Below, in pieces: positions 36,049-45,229 of a DNA stretch of 64,000 nucleotides. The notes under the pieces are model-generated. The model searched no databases. It had not been told where the DNA came from and was given only the letters and a program-made list of their open reading frames with translations. The stretch comes from Legionellaceae bacterium (GTDB taxonomy: Bacteria; Pseudomonadota; Gammaproteobacteria; Legionellales; Legionellaceae). Made by a program: the position numbers and the translations under genes. Location of the stretch: positions 1 through 64,000 of the forward strand of contig JAFIFT010000023.1 of assembly GCA_020831865.1 (NCBI GenBank). The letters are read 5' to 3'. Position 1 is the first letter of the stretch; every line of letters starts with the position of its first letter.

Positions 36049-37254
36049 TTAGGCACCGGCCAACTCAATCGCAAAAGCCACTCCAAGACGGGTGAAATTA
36101 CTCATATGCTCGAGGCTTAACAAGTCCATCGTATCATTGGCACTATGGATATAGGGGTTATGCTGTTCAAAACTGGTTTCACAGGGAAAGACCGCTGGTA
36201 CACCAACGGCATGCCAGGACGCATGGTCGCTGCACCCATAACCACAATGCGAATATTTCACCGGTACCTTGACATAGGTTTCGATTAATTCCGCGTTGAA
36301 CGCCGTGAGGGCTTTATCCGTATAATCACGGAACAACCACATGCTGGGATCATCAGGACGGTTACGGTAGCCGGTCATATCAAACTGAATGGCCGCCTGG
36401 ACCGCTATGTTTTTTCGCATAAAATGCGCCACCACATACTGTGAACCGACTAATCCCATTTCTTCCGCCGCATACCAGATAATATAGACGGGCCGTTTGG
36501 GTGCGAAATTGCTCGCCATCAAGACCCGTGCTATCTCCATCACCGTTGCCGAACCGGAACCATCATCCCCCGCCCCCGGCATACGCTCAAACACCGTGGC
36601 ACCCAGCGTATCCATATGCGCACCAATGACAATGGCGGGGCCAGGCTGGTCTTTCCCTAAAACCGTCACCAGCGATGGCTGCTTGAAGCGGCCAGTATCG
36701 ACAAAAAAACTCTCCGCATCGCTACGGCCATAGTCTGTTGCCATAGCATCGTACTGCGCCTTCAGCCATTGCGCGGCATCCACACCGGTTTGCAGCGCTG
36801 CGGCGCGATTTTGAAACGCGACTAACTGACTGAGCGTGTCCTGGATACGAAAGGGCTCCACCAAATCCAAGGCGTGATGCACCGCTTCCTGATGCTGAAT
36901 TTGATACTGCTGCGCAGGGGTAACCGGGGCAAGCGCCCGAGGGCTGTTGAGAAGGTGTTGGGCCTGTGCTGCTGTTAACGACTGTCCAACGGGCACTTGC
37001 GGCGCTACATTCACAAAACGGCCGCATTGCGCTTTATCCGCCAATAGCGCCAGACGATCCAGCTCCTGCAGCGGAACATTCACAATCTTGAACCGGGCAT
37101 CGGCCGCTAACACTGGGTAGGCGGGTGAGAGTTGTGCCGCCAGACAATGCGTCATTTGTATGGGCTGCACAACCTGCCCGTCCTGCGCCGATACCACAGC
37201 ACTTGCCAAACACAGCGTCAGTGCGAGCCAAGACCGGATTCCTGAAACATTCAT
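36049..37254 (-). CDS. secreted M28 family zinc aminopeptidase
   Basis: A 401-residue protein with a signal peptide (ends near VVSAQ, residue 24). A propeptide-like region of about 110 residues follows. The peptidase domain has the two-zinc ligands: HMD (His213, Asp215 motif), GAGDDGSGS (bridging Asp), WYAAEEMG (Glu264-Glu265), an Asp in QFDMTG and a His in YIHSANDT. The Cys in CGYGCSDHASW probably form a disulphide. It resembles the bacterial leucyl aminopeptidases of Legionella (LapA-like) and Vibrio. It probably acts outside the cytoplasm. Confidence 0.9.
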   Translation of the reverse strand: MNVSGIRSWLALTLCLASAVVSAQDGQVVQPIQMTHCLAAQLSPAYPVLAADARFKIVNVPLQELDRLALLADKAQCGRFVNVAPQVPVGQSLTAAQAQHLLNSPRALAPVTPAQQYQIQHQEAVHHALDLVEPFRIQDTLSQLVAFQNRAAALQTGVDAAQWLKAQYDAMATDYGRSDAESFFVDTGRFKQPSLVTVLGKDQPGPAIVIGAHMDTLGATVFERMPGAGDDGSGSATVMEIARVLMASNFAPKRPVYIIWYAAEEMGLVGSQYVVAHFMRKNIAVQAAIQFDMTGYRNRPDDPSMWLFRDYTDKALTAFNAELIETYVKVPVKYSHCGYGCSDHASWHAVGVPAVFPCETSFEQHNPYIHSANDTMDLLSLEHMSNFTRLGVAFAIELAGA

Positions 37255-37337
37255 ATGTACTCCTTACGTTAAATAATGAACGACCACCAGCGGACATCCT
37301 AGCTCAGATGCAGCGTTTTGTCATTTATCTTAAAAGG

Positions 37338-37943
37338 CTATTGGGCAAACCATTGATTTAACTTTTGAATTAACTCGTCCAGCCCTTCTTTTTTCAGGGA
37401 AGAAAAGGCCTGTACGGTGATATGCTCCGCTGTAGCAGCCGAACGGTAAACCTGTTGCACCTGGCGCACGGCAAGACGTTGTTGCCCCCGTCCCAGTTTA
37501 TCGGCCTTGGTCAGCAAAATGTGGACGGGCATCGCACGGGCGCAGGCCCACTGAACCATCATTTTATCCAGCTCTTTTAAGGGATGCCGAATATCCATAA
37601 GCAACACCAGACCACGCAAGCTTTGCCGCCGCTCAAGATAATCCGCCAGATGCCGTTGCCAGTTTTGCCGCACGGTCAATGCAACCTTGGCATAACCATA
37701 GCCCGGCAGATCCACCAGACGCCGTTGGTCATCCAATATGAACAAGTTGATAAGCTGGGTACGCCCCGGCGTTTTGGACGTGCGGGCCAATTGCCTTTGT
37801 TGCGTTAGGCAATTGAGGGCACTCGATTTACCGGCATTGGAGCGCCCGGCAAAGGCCACTTCGTAGCCCTGATCGGCCGGCAACTGGGAAACTTTCGCCG
37901 CGCTTTGTAAAAAAGTGGCGTGAGCGTAAGGATTTGTTATCAT
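37338..37943 (-). CDS. engB: ribosome biogenesis GTPase EngB (YsxC/YihA)
   Basis: A 201-residue GTPase needed for 50S subunit assembly. G1 is [14 protein letters not shown]3 is [11 protein letters not shown] and G4 is LTKADKL. The ATG at 37943 gives normal length; the longer frame adds residues of no similarity. It is divergent from cytochrome c4, the order seen in Pseudomonas. Confidence 0.95.
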   Translation of the reverse strand: MITNPYAHATFLQSAAKVSQLPADQGYEVAFAGRSNAGKSSALNCLTQQRQLARTSKTPGRTQLINLFILDDQRRLVDLPGYGYAKVALTVRQNWQRHLADYLERRQSLRGLVLLMDIRHPLKELDKMMVQWACARAMPVHILLTKADKLGRGQQRLAVRQVQQVYRSAATAEHITVQAFSSLKKEGLDELIQKLNQWFAQ

Positions 37944-38096
37944 AGGGCTGGTATCCGGTTTTTTTAATGGCTGCTGTCTTATAATGTCGCACAGTATAGC
38001 TTTAAAACGGCATGCGTACAAAAACAAGGCAAAAACCATTAATTTAATTTTCGGCGATAAGTGTATCATTAATACAAGCCTTCTGATGAGGAAAGA

Positions 38097-38696
38097 ATGA
38101 AAAAAACAGGATGGTTATTGACGCTCTTTTTTAGCGTGCATTGTGCAGCAGCTGGTGATATCGCTGCGGGTAAGGCCAAAACAGAGGCCTGCGTTGCCTG
38201 CCATACTGAATCGGGAAACAGCAGCAATCCCATTTGGCCCAATCTAGCCGGGCAGCATGCGGGCTATCTGTACAAACAATTGCAGGATTATCAGAAGGCG
38301 GATGGACGCGATAATGAGGTCATGCGGGGCATCGTAGCCAACCTGAGCGCACAGGATATGGCTGACCTGGCGGCCTATTACGCCAGCCTGCCGGTGGCAG
38401 AGGCGGCCACGCCGGAACAATATGTCGAACGCGGTGAGCAGCTCTATCGGGGTGGCGACCGCAAAGCCGGTATCAGCGCCTGCATCGCCTGCCATGGTCC
38501 GCGCGGTAAAGGCAATAGCCAGGCCCATTTTCCCCTGGTTTCCGGACAGCATGCGGCGTACACCATAGAACAACTGCAGTTATTTAAAGAAGGCAAGCGT
38601 CATAATGATCTCAATGCGATGATGCGCGATATCAGCCAGCGTATGAGCCCGGAAGATATGGAGGCAGTTGCCTATTATATGCAAGGTTTACACTGA
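38097..38696 (+). CDS. cytochrome c4, dihaem
   Basis: A 199-residue periplasmic dihaem cytochrome. A signal peptide ends near CAAAG. Haem sites are CVACH (Cys32, Cys35, His36) and CIACH near residue 133. The methionine ligands are probably in EVMRGIV and NAMMRDI. It transfers electrons to terminal oxidases. It lies between engB and dsbA, 12 bases ahead of dsbA, so the pair is likely cotranscribed; haem attachment and disulphide chemistry share the periplasm. Confidence 0.93.
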   Translation: MKKTGWLLTLFFSVHCAAAGDIAAGKAKTEACVACHTESGNSSNPIWPNLAGQHAGYLYKQLQDYQKADGRDNEVMRGIVANLSAQDMADLAAYYASLPVAEAATPEQYVERGEQLYRGGDRKAGISACIACHGPRGKGNSQAHFPLVSGQHAAYTIEQLQLFKEGKRHNDLNAMMRDISQRMSPEDMEAVAYYMQGLH

Positions 38697-38708
38697 GGAG
38701 AGTACCCG

Positions 38709-39347
38709 ATGAAAACACTCATTTGCGCTATCGTGATGGGCCTGTTAAGCCATAGCCTTCACGCCAGCCCTTTTGTGGCCGGCAAGGATTATCAAATACT
38801 CAAGGCCAATCAGACCACCCCCACAGTGGAAAAACCGGTGAGCGTACTGGAATTTTTCAGCTATGGTTGCCCCTGGTGCTATAAACTCAATGCTCCCCTG
38901 GAGCAATGGGCGAAAACGCATCAAAAACAGGTCAGGCTGGAGCGGGTTCCCGTCGTGTTTCATGCCGAATGGCGACTCTATGCCAAAGCCTATTATGCCG
39001 CGCAGTTGCTCGGCATAGAACCGGAAATGACCCCCGCTTTGTTCCGCGCCATCCAGGATAAAAAAGAAAAACTCGATAGCGCGGACAGCATGAGCGCTTT
39101 TTTTATCAAACAGGGCGTCGATGAGGCAACGGCTCGCTCTGCCTTCTCGCACTCACCGACACTCGAGCTGCAACTCAAAGCCGGTTTGCAAACCATGGGG
39201 CAATACCACATTCAGGCCGTTCCGGCCGTTGTCATTGGGCAACGCTACAAAACAGATTTGCAAATGGCCGGCTCAGTCGAGCGTTTTTTTGAAATTCTTG
39301 ATATGTTACTGGCCAAGGCATTGGGGGAGGAGCCGGCCGAGAACTGA
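38709..39347 (+). CDS. dsbA: thiol:disulphide interchange protein DsbA
   Basis: A 212-residue periplasmic oxidoreductase with a signal peptide ending near LHAS. The active site is CPWC (Cys54-Cys57) in FFSYGCPWCYKL, and the cis-Pro loop is in IQAVPAVVIGQRY. It introduces disulphides into exported proteins. It follows cytochrome c4 closely. Its end is 11 bases from the end of the convergent ABC ATPase gene. Confidence 0.95.
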   Translation: MKTLICAIVMGLLSHSLHASPFVAGKDYQILKANQTTPTVEKPVSVLEFFSYGCPWCYKLNAPLEQWAKTHQKQVRLERVPVVFHAEWRLYAKAYYAAQLLGIEPEMTPALFRAIQDKKEKLDSADSMSAFFIKQGVDEATARSAFSHSPTLELQLKAGLQTMGQYHIQAVPAVVIGQRYKTDLQMAGSVERFFEILDMLLAKALGEEPAEN

Positions 39348-39358
39348 GCACAGCGCGT

Positions 39359-40669
39359 TCAGCTCTCGGTAATATCGGAGATTCCCGGATTTTCCAAGCT
39401 CAAAATACCGGAATTAAAATCGTAGGCAAATAATTCGGCATAGCGTCCCCAGTCAATCATCGTGTGCAGAACCCGATTGGCTTCCTTATCACTGAGATAG
39501 TCTTCCAAACGGGTTAAAAACCGTTCCTCCGAGATCCGGTGGCCGGCTTTTTCATCCAGCACCCGACGAATATAACGGGCCAGAGGCACCTTCTCCAATA
39601 AACGACGGGCAAACAAACGCTTGCGGGTCTGCAAATCTGCCTCTGAGAATTCACGGCCAAGTTCGGTCAGATGGATGTCACCATCAGAGACTTGCGCAAA
39701 GCCGAGAATTTCCAGGGTTTCCAGAATGGGGAACAAATCATCAATATTCATCATAATCTCATCGGCCAATTCCGGCAGATCAATTTTATCCTTAAAAGAT
39801 TTCATATTTTCAATCAGACCGCTGAGCTCGGAGGGATCGACATCCGGCAAGCGATAGCCCAAGCCAATTTGCTGCTCCCGTTGCGCCCGCTTGGCCCGCT
39901 CCTTGGGGCCTGTGGTCATCAAGGTATAAATTTTGTCGACCAGTAATTGAAAATCCTTCGTTTCCGGATTACGGGGTTGCGGAATATCAACGGTCAATTC
40001 GGCGCGAATATAACCCGGATCACTACCAAAAATAATAATGCGATCTGCTAACATGGCCGCTTCTTCGATATTATGGGTCACCAGCAAAATACCCTTGGTA
40101 TTGGTTTTTTTCTCCTGCCACAATTCCAATAAATCCGAGCGTAAATTCTCCGCCGTCAACACATCCAGAGCGGAAAAGGGCTCATCCATTAATAACACAT
40201 CGGGGTTAATGACCAGGGCCCGGGCAAAACCGACACGCTGGCGCATCCCGCCCGACAGTTCTTTTGGAAAAGCCGACTCAAAACCGTCCAAACCAATAAT
40301 ATCAATCGCTTCAATGGCACGCCGGCGCCGCTCTTCACGCGGCACCCCCTGAGCTTCCAGACCCAGTTCTACATTTTCCAGCACCGTGAGCCAGGGCATT
40401 AAGGCAAAGGACTGGAACACCATGGCAATGCCTGCCACTGGACCGGTCACTGGTTGATTGCGGTAGTGCACCTTACCAGAGGAAGGCGGTACCAGACCGG
40501 CGATAATGCGTAACAAAGTGGACTTTCCCGAACCCGACTTACCCAACAGGGCGACGATTTCGCCCTCATGCAGGCTAAAATTGACATCTTCCAATACCAG
40601 CAATTCCTGCCGCGAATATTTTTTAAAACTTTTTCGGCAATTTTCCAATTGAATAATGGTGGCAGTCAT
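39359..40669 (-). CDS. ABC transporter ATPase with C-terminal AAA-associated domain
   Basis: This 436-residue protein has an N-terminal ABC ATPase of the nitrate/sulphonate/taurine (SsuB/TauB) group: Walker A GKSGSGKST, Q-loop SFALMPW, signature LSGGMRQR and Walker B VLLMDEPFSALD. Residues 280-436 form an AAA-associated C-terminal domain with helical repeats, typical of a group of paired systems in gammaproteobacteria. It starts 7 bases behind the permease gene and forms a two-gene operon. No substrate-binding protein lies nearby. Confidence 0.9.
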   Translation of the reverse strand: MTATIIQLENCRKSFKKYSRQELLVLEDVNFSLHEGEIVALLGKSGSGKSTLLRIIAGLVPPSSGKVHYRNQPVTGPVAGIAMVFQSFALMPWLTVLENVELGLEAQGVPREERRRRAIEAIDIIGLDGFESAFPKELSGGMRQRVGFARALVINPDVLLMDEPFSALDVLTAENLRSDLLELWQEKKTNTKGILLVTHNIEEAAMLADRIIIFGSDPGYIRAELTVDIPQPRNPETKDFQLLVDKIYTLMTTGPKERAKRAQREQQIGLGYRLPDVDPSELSGLIENMKSFKDKIDLPELADEIMMNIDDLFPILETLEILGFAQVSDGDIHLTELGREFSEADLQTRKRLFARRLLEKVPLARYIRRVLDEKAGHRISEERFLTRLEDYLSDKEANRVLHTMIDWGRYAELFAYDFNSGILSLENPGISDITES

Positions 40670-40676
40670 AACCTTC

Positions 40677-42416
40677 TCAATTTAAATTAAAGCGTTCTTC
40701 CGCCAGGCGATACAGTGGCCGCCAGAGGACATGGTTAAAGGCTAACACATACAAACACATCATGGCCGTACCCAGGGCAATTTTGGGGAAATCACCAGCC
40801 AGAGTGCTGGCTTGAATATACTCTCCCAGTCCGGTGGCTTTCAAGGTCGTATCCCCCCAGCTGACCCATTCGGCCACAATACTGGCGTTCCAGGCGCCGC
40901 CGGCAGCGGTAATGGCCCCGGTAATATAAAAAGGAAAAATACCGGGCAAAGCCAGTTTTTTCCACCACAGCCAGCCTTTCACAGAAAAATTATCCGCCGC
41001 CATATAGAGGTCGCGGGGAATAGTAGAGGCGCCGGCAATCACATTAAATAAAATATACCATTGCGTGCCCAGGATCATCAGCGGTGTTACCCAGATTTCA
41101 ACATTCAATTGATAGCGCACAATGAGAATCACAAAAAGGGGATAAAACAGGTTGGCCGGAAAAGCAGCGAAAAATTGAATCACCGGTTGTATGCGCTGTG
41201 CCATGCGAGGTCGCAAACCAATAGCAACCCCCACCGGAATCCAAATCAGCGAACTGATAATAATCAGGATAATCACTCGCGTACCCGTTGCCGCCCCCAG
41301 AAAAAACGTATGCAAAATTTCCCGCACCGTCAGTTCATCAAGAATATAGCGCAGCAAATGCCAACCGGCCAGCAGAGAAACCGTCCAGATCAACAACGCC
41401 CAAATCCAGTCGATGCGCCGCTCGTGTCGCTCATCCCATTGCCGTACTGGCGCTGGCGTCGTCCGGCGCAACCAGGAGAGATTGATAAAGCGATCTTTAA
41501 AAATACGCAATCCAACGCCCAGATACCCCATCAGGAGACTGCTGCGAATCAAGTCAATAAACCAGGACTGGTATTCTTCCTCATCCGGCGACGCTTCCAT
41601 TTTAAATTTTTCCGACCAGGCAATCAGAGGGCGAAACAGCATTTGATCATAGAGAAAAATCACAATCACCATCGTGATAATGGCATAAAAAACCGCCATG
41701 AGATCCTTTTGCGCAATAGCCAGGGCAATATAGGAACCGACCCCGGGCAAGCGGATGCTTTGATGCGCCACCTCAATGGCTTCGGATAACACCACAAAAA
41801 ACCAGCTGGCGGACATCGACATCATCATGTTCCACAGCAAACTGGACATGGAAAAAGGCACTTCCAGCTTCCAGAACCGTTGCCAGGGAGAGAGCTGGAA
41901 CATGGCTGCCGCTTCCTGCAAATCATAGGGTACATTTTTCAGTGATTGATAAAAGCCAAAGGTGATGTTCCACACCTGCGCGGTAAAGATCACAAAAATA
42001 CAGGCCATTTCCGGCCCCAGCATACTGTCGGGAAACAGGTGGATAAAACCGCTGACGGTGATCGATAAAAAGCTCAACACCGGTACGGACTGCAAAATAT
42101 CAATGCCGGGAATGATAATCTGTTCGGCGCGTTTATTTTTAGCCGCCAGGGTACCGATAATCAAAGTAAACAACAAGGAAAAAACCAAGGCAATAAACAT
42201 GCGCAAAACCGTACGCGCGGCATAAAACGGCAAATGCACCGGTGCTAACGAGATAGGCAGTTGCTCGCCCAAACGGTAGGGACTGGCCATCTGCGCGCCC
42301 GCCCAGGCCAGGAAAAAAAGCAAACAAAAGACCAACACCAGGATCAACAGATCCCAGCGGTTCACAAAACGGCTCACATTTTCTTTATTGGTAAAGTAAA
42401 AGCGACCCAGGCGCAC
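40677..42416 (-). CDS. fused ABC transporter permease (two permease domains)
   Basis: A 579-residue inner-membrane protein made of two BinPDT-type permease halves. The first coupling helix lies at EAAAMFQLSPWQRFWKLEVP near 160, and the second near 465 (AADNFSVKGWLWWKKLALPG). This is a duplicated TauC/SsuC-like permease and works with the ATPase behind it. The start is GTG with GGGGGAG upstream. The solute is unknown. The 400-base spacer before it (42417-42814) shows only short palindromes (atgacgtcat at 42711-42720, catgcc/ggcatg at 42524-42543). Confidence 0.88.
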   Translation of the reverse strand: MRLGRFYFTNKENVSRFVNRWDLLILVLVFCLLFFLAWAGAQMASPYRLGEQLPISLAPVHLPFYAARTVLRMFIALVFSLLFTLIIGTLAAKNKRAEQIIIPGIDILQSVPVLSFLSITVSGFIHLFPDSMLGPEMACIFVIFTAQVWNITFGFYQSLKNVPYDLQEAAAMFQLSPWQRFWKLEVPFSMSSLLWNMMMSMSASWFFVVLSEAIEVAHQSIRLPGVGSYIALAIAQKDLMAVFYAIITMVIVIFLYDQMLFRPLIAWSEKFKMEASPDEEEYQSWFIDLIRSSLLMGYLGVGLRIFKDRFINLSWLRRTTPAPVRQWDERHERRIDWIWALLIWTVSLLAGWHLLRYILDELTVREILHTFFLGAATGTRVIILIIISSLIWIPVGVAIGLRPRMAQRIQPVIQFFAAFPANLFYPLFVILIVRYQLNVEIWVTPLMILGTQWYILFNVIAGASTIPRDLYMAADNFSVKGWLWWKKLALPGIFPFYITGAITAAGGAWNASIVAEWVSWGDTTLKATGLGEYIQASTLAGDFPKIALGTAMMCLYVLAFNHVLWRPLYRLAEERFNLN

Positions 42417-42814
42417 GAAGTCTCCCCCTCAGTTTTGAATCCAAACAATGCAAAATGTGCAGCAAAATGACCCTGCCCGCAGCAGTCGCCAGGCATGCGG
42501 CTACCGAACGCATTGGCAGGAAACATGCCCAGGCTCAGGCATGATGGATAGACTGAATCTTATCGTGGCAAATGTACCATAATTCGGCTCACAACGATAC
42601 CATGCCGTAGCAAAGGCCAGGGCCAGATCATAGCATATTCACCAAAAAAACATTGTAATATTTAACCAGTCGTTCAAAAAAACACGCTATCATCCTGCGC
42701 GACGCTAAGAATGACGTCATCATGTTTTAATCATTGGCAAAGGATGATGTTGCCCTGTAGCAGGGTAGGGTAAACGCCAGGCGGATGACGCACATGCTTC
42801 GCCTGCAAAAGCGC

Positions 42815-43543
42815 TTAGCCCAACAGGCAGGTGGCATCTCGCAGCATCTGCCGTTGTGCCGTCAGTTGATCAAAGCCGGCCTCGACATTGATATAGGGGC
42901 GCTCGGCCAGAGAAACGGAGAGGGAGCCATCGTCTTCTGCCTGTGCTGCCTGTGCGACCACATTATAGCCTTGCTGTTGCAGGGCAGAAAAATCCTGTGT
43001 TCGAGTCACCAGAAAAAAATTACGGTACTGTGTGTGCTGCGCAACATGCAAGGCCGTGGCCTCGCCGGCCAAGGGATGTCCCGGCAAATAATCACGCAGG
43101 GAATAGCCTTGATTATTATGCACCGCCACCACCTTTTGTGCGCCAATCACATCTTGAATGGCGGCCGCCAGCCTGGCCACTTCCCGGGCGGCTTGCCGGT
43201 CAAACTGGCTGTAGCGTCTCAGGCTGTCCTCAATCCCTTTGGCTGTAAACATCCGATTGGGATCAAAGATATAGGTTTTTCCCTTCAGCCGAAAGCGCAC
43301 ATTGCGCCCACCGGCATGACGCAGACTCAACCAGGCATTGCCCTGTTCAGCCGCGACACGCAAAATAGCAGTATAGGCCGTCGTTTCATTCTGGTGCAGA
43401 TGCACCAGAATGGGGGCATGACCGGCATGAAATTCAAGGTGCAGGCGCGTCTCCCCCAACCGCAAGGGTATCATGCGGGCATATCCGGCTTGCATTCCGA
43501 GCAGCAGGCTGGCAAGGCAAAGCAGCGCGGCAAAACGAGGCAT
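42815..43543 (-). CDS. secreted protein with M14/AstE-like zinc peptidase residues
   Basis: A 242-residue protein with a signal peptide ending near YAR (residue 23). The motifs line up in order with M14/succinylglutamate-desuccinylase-type zinc hydrolases: HxxE in VHLHQNETTA (His50, Glu53), an Asn-Arg pair in FDPNRMFT (Asn96-Arg97), a third zinc ligand in VAVHNNQGYS (His142), and a Glu in YINVEAG (Glu221) as general base. No direct family name is recalled, so peptidase activity is inference from residue order. Its ATG overlaps the stop of the OTU-like gene as TGATG, so the two are coupled. Confidence 0.6.
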   Translation of the reverse strand: MPRFAALLCLASLLLGMQAGYARMIPLRLGETRLHLEFHAGHAPILVHLHQNETTAYTAILRVAAEQGNAWLSLRHAGGRNVRFRLKGKTYIFDPNRMFTAKGIEDSLRRYSQFDRQAAREVARLAAAIQDVIGAQKVVAVHNNQGYSLRDYLPGHPLAGEATALHVAQHTQYRNFFLVTRTQDFSALQQQGYNVVAQAAQAEDDGSLSVSLAERPYINVEAGFDQLTAQRQMLRDATCLLG

Positions 43544-45135
43544 CAGGATGACTTCCCGGGCACGTTCCCGGGCACGGGTAAGCGGGCCTTAGGCTGAGAT
43601 ACTGGTGTAAAAAAAGCAGGGCTCTGCGACAGACGCTGGGGGTCCTCTTTTTTCACTACTTTTGGGGCATCAGATACCCTGGGGCTCTGCGGCAAAACAG
43701 TGGTGCTCTGAGAGGGGTTTTGTTCTGGTACATCCTTACCAAGCGTGGTGACAGACCCCTTTGTTTGCAGGGCAAGGGATTCGCGATTCTGCCGCTCAAG
43801 CCGCTCAAGGCTGGCGCAGGATTTTTCCCATGCCTCCTGTGCGATCTCTTCCTCATTCTGAGCCTCCCACTGGCTGCCATAGACCGCCAGTGTGGTGACA
43901 CCGCCCAGAAGCAAACCGATAACGGCAACCGCCAGCAGCACAGGGATGAGCGCGAAAGAAAAAACCAGCGTGGCCACGGCAACCGCTACCAGCATCGTGG
44001 CGCAAAGCGCCATCACTACCAGCGCTGGCGGTAGTATGTACTTGCCCAGTCTCTCTAAAAACTCCGCTTCCTGCAACAGCGCATCCCGTTTCGCCCTTAA
44101 CCGGCACAGCTCAAGCCGGGCGGCATACAAGCTTCGGGTTTGTGAATCTAATACCCGGCTGCCATGTTCCTCGGCGAGTCCTTTGCCAAGCGTTCGGATT
44201 TGACCAGGATACTGGGTCTCCGGAATACGGGAAACCCAATGCATATTATAGCGGTTATCCACAATGATATCGGCGGAAGCCCCACTTCTGGTCACATCAC
44301 AGCCATTGCTGAAAATAGCCAGTTTCATCGGTGTATCATATGTAATGCTCATCACCCGTTGCGTCTGCTCATCTCGTAGCACCTGAGGCCCCATCAGATA
44401 TTCATGCAGACTCAGCAGAGTATCTTCACTGCCCCATACATAATTGGTCTGCAAATGGCTAATGTACGCATTCAGATGAATGTAGCGATCGGACTTGAAA
44501 AAGGCGATGCTCTGCTGCTGCACCAGGTTATTCATCAGCTCTTGCTGGTAGCGGAGGCATTCCGTTTCCGACCAAGCCCCATCGTTCTGCCTGGCTTCCT
44601 GATAATCAGACCATTGTTTTTGAAAGTCTGCCAGCAAAGCTTGGGAATGCCTGTTGGCATAATCTGCTATGCGCTGTGGCATACCGGGGACTTTAAAGAG
44701 TTCGGCCCCTGTAATATCAGCAGGCAGGGTGGCAGCCTCCAGCAATAGGGCGTATTCGGAACCTGCTTTCCTCAGTGACAAATGAAACGCTTGGCTGAGC
44801 GGGCCCGTCAGCACCGCGACCATTTGTGTCCCTTGAGGATTGCGCATGAACTCCTGACGCACACTTTCACCGGCTGTTTTTCGGCACGCAGTCCCCAGAA
44901 CAGGTTCGATGACAATCTTGATATCACCCTTGCTAAATTTCTCATTTTTCTCGCGCCGCAGCGCGAGGAGACCCTGTAGCAGCTTCCTGTTCGTATCATC
45001 AAGCCCCAGTCTGGTAAAAATTTTTTCGCTGATGAGCTCATCAGACTGTGCCCGCAAATAGTACATGAGGGAAATAGCGTAGGCATAGTACATGCAATTG
45101 CCCTGACCACTATTATCAACCAGCGTAGCTACCAT
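43543..45135 (-). CDS. OTU-like cysteine protease with membrane hairpin; candidate effector
   Basis: This is a 530-residue protein. The N-terminus has VDNSGQGNCMYYAYAISL, a good match to the OTU nucleophile motif (Cys14), and IIVDNRYNMHWVS fits the OTU histidine motif (His299). VWGSEDTLLSLHEYL near 233 resembles the W-G-x-x-x-E/D-L helix of OTU domains. The distance between Cys and His is long, so an insertion of about 150 residues is likely. Two membrane helices follow (about 367-391 and 395-419), then an acidic helical tail and a Ser/Pro-rich end. GGAG precedes the ATG at 45135. Deubiquitinase activity would make sense only in a eukaryotic host. The call rests on motifs alone. Confidence 0.6.
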   Translation of the reverse strand: MVATLVDNSGQGNCMYYAYAISLMYYLRAQSDELISEKIFTRLGLDDTNRKLLQGLLALRREKNEKFSKGDIKIVIEPVLGTACRKTAGESVRQEFMRNPQGTQMVAVLTGPLSQAFHLSLRKAGSEYALLLEAATLPADITGAELFKVPGMPQRIADYANRHSQALLADFQKQWSDYQEARQNDGAWSETECLRYQQELMNNLVQQQSIAFFKSDRYIHLNAYISHLQTNYVWGSEDTLLSLHEYLMGPQVLRDEQTQRVMSITYDTPMKLAIFSNGCDVTRSGASADIIVDNRYNMHWVSRIPETQYPGQIRTLGKGLAEEHGSRVLDSQTRSLYAARLELCRLRAKRDALLQEAEFLERLGKYILPPALVVMALCATMLVAVAVATLVFSFALIPVLLAVAVIGLLLGGVTTLAVYGSQWEAQNEEEIAQEAWEKSCASLERLERQNRESLALQTKGSVTTLGKDVPEQNPSQSTTVLPQSPRVSDAPKVVKKEDPQRLSQSPAFFTPVSQPKARLPVPGNVPGKSS

Positions 45136-45229
45136 GTGCCTGCTCCAAAGTCTATATTCTGTATACAATACCAAAAAATGCGCCAACAGTCCAGTCAAAT
45201 ATTAACCAAATGACACACAAAGCAAACAG

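Noticed and set aside
41061-41789. A 242-codon plus-strand frame opposite the fused permease
   Set aside because: Its composition (Asn, Gln, His, Arg) is that of the complement of a membrane protein; the permease has clear domain motifs.
42761-42780. A sequence like the MITE left end (cagggtagggtaaacgcc)
   Set aside because: Only about 12 bases agree and the following bases do not continue the element; judged chance.
42785-43597. A 270-codon plus-strand frame opposite the M14-like gene
   Set aside because: It is longer than the minus-strand gene but has low-complexity Gln/His-rich residues and no domain. The minus frame has a signal peptide, ordered zinc-enzyme motifs and a coupled start.
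45198-45205. TTAATATT on the minus strand before the OTU-like gene as a PmrA half site
   Set aside because: One half matches well but the second half at the right distance does not; not enough to call a box.
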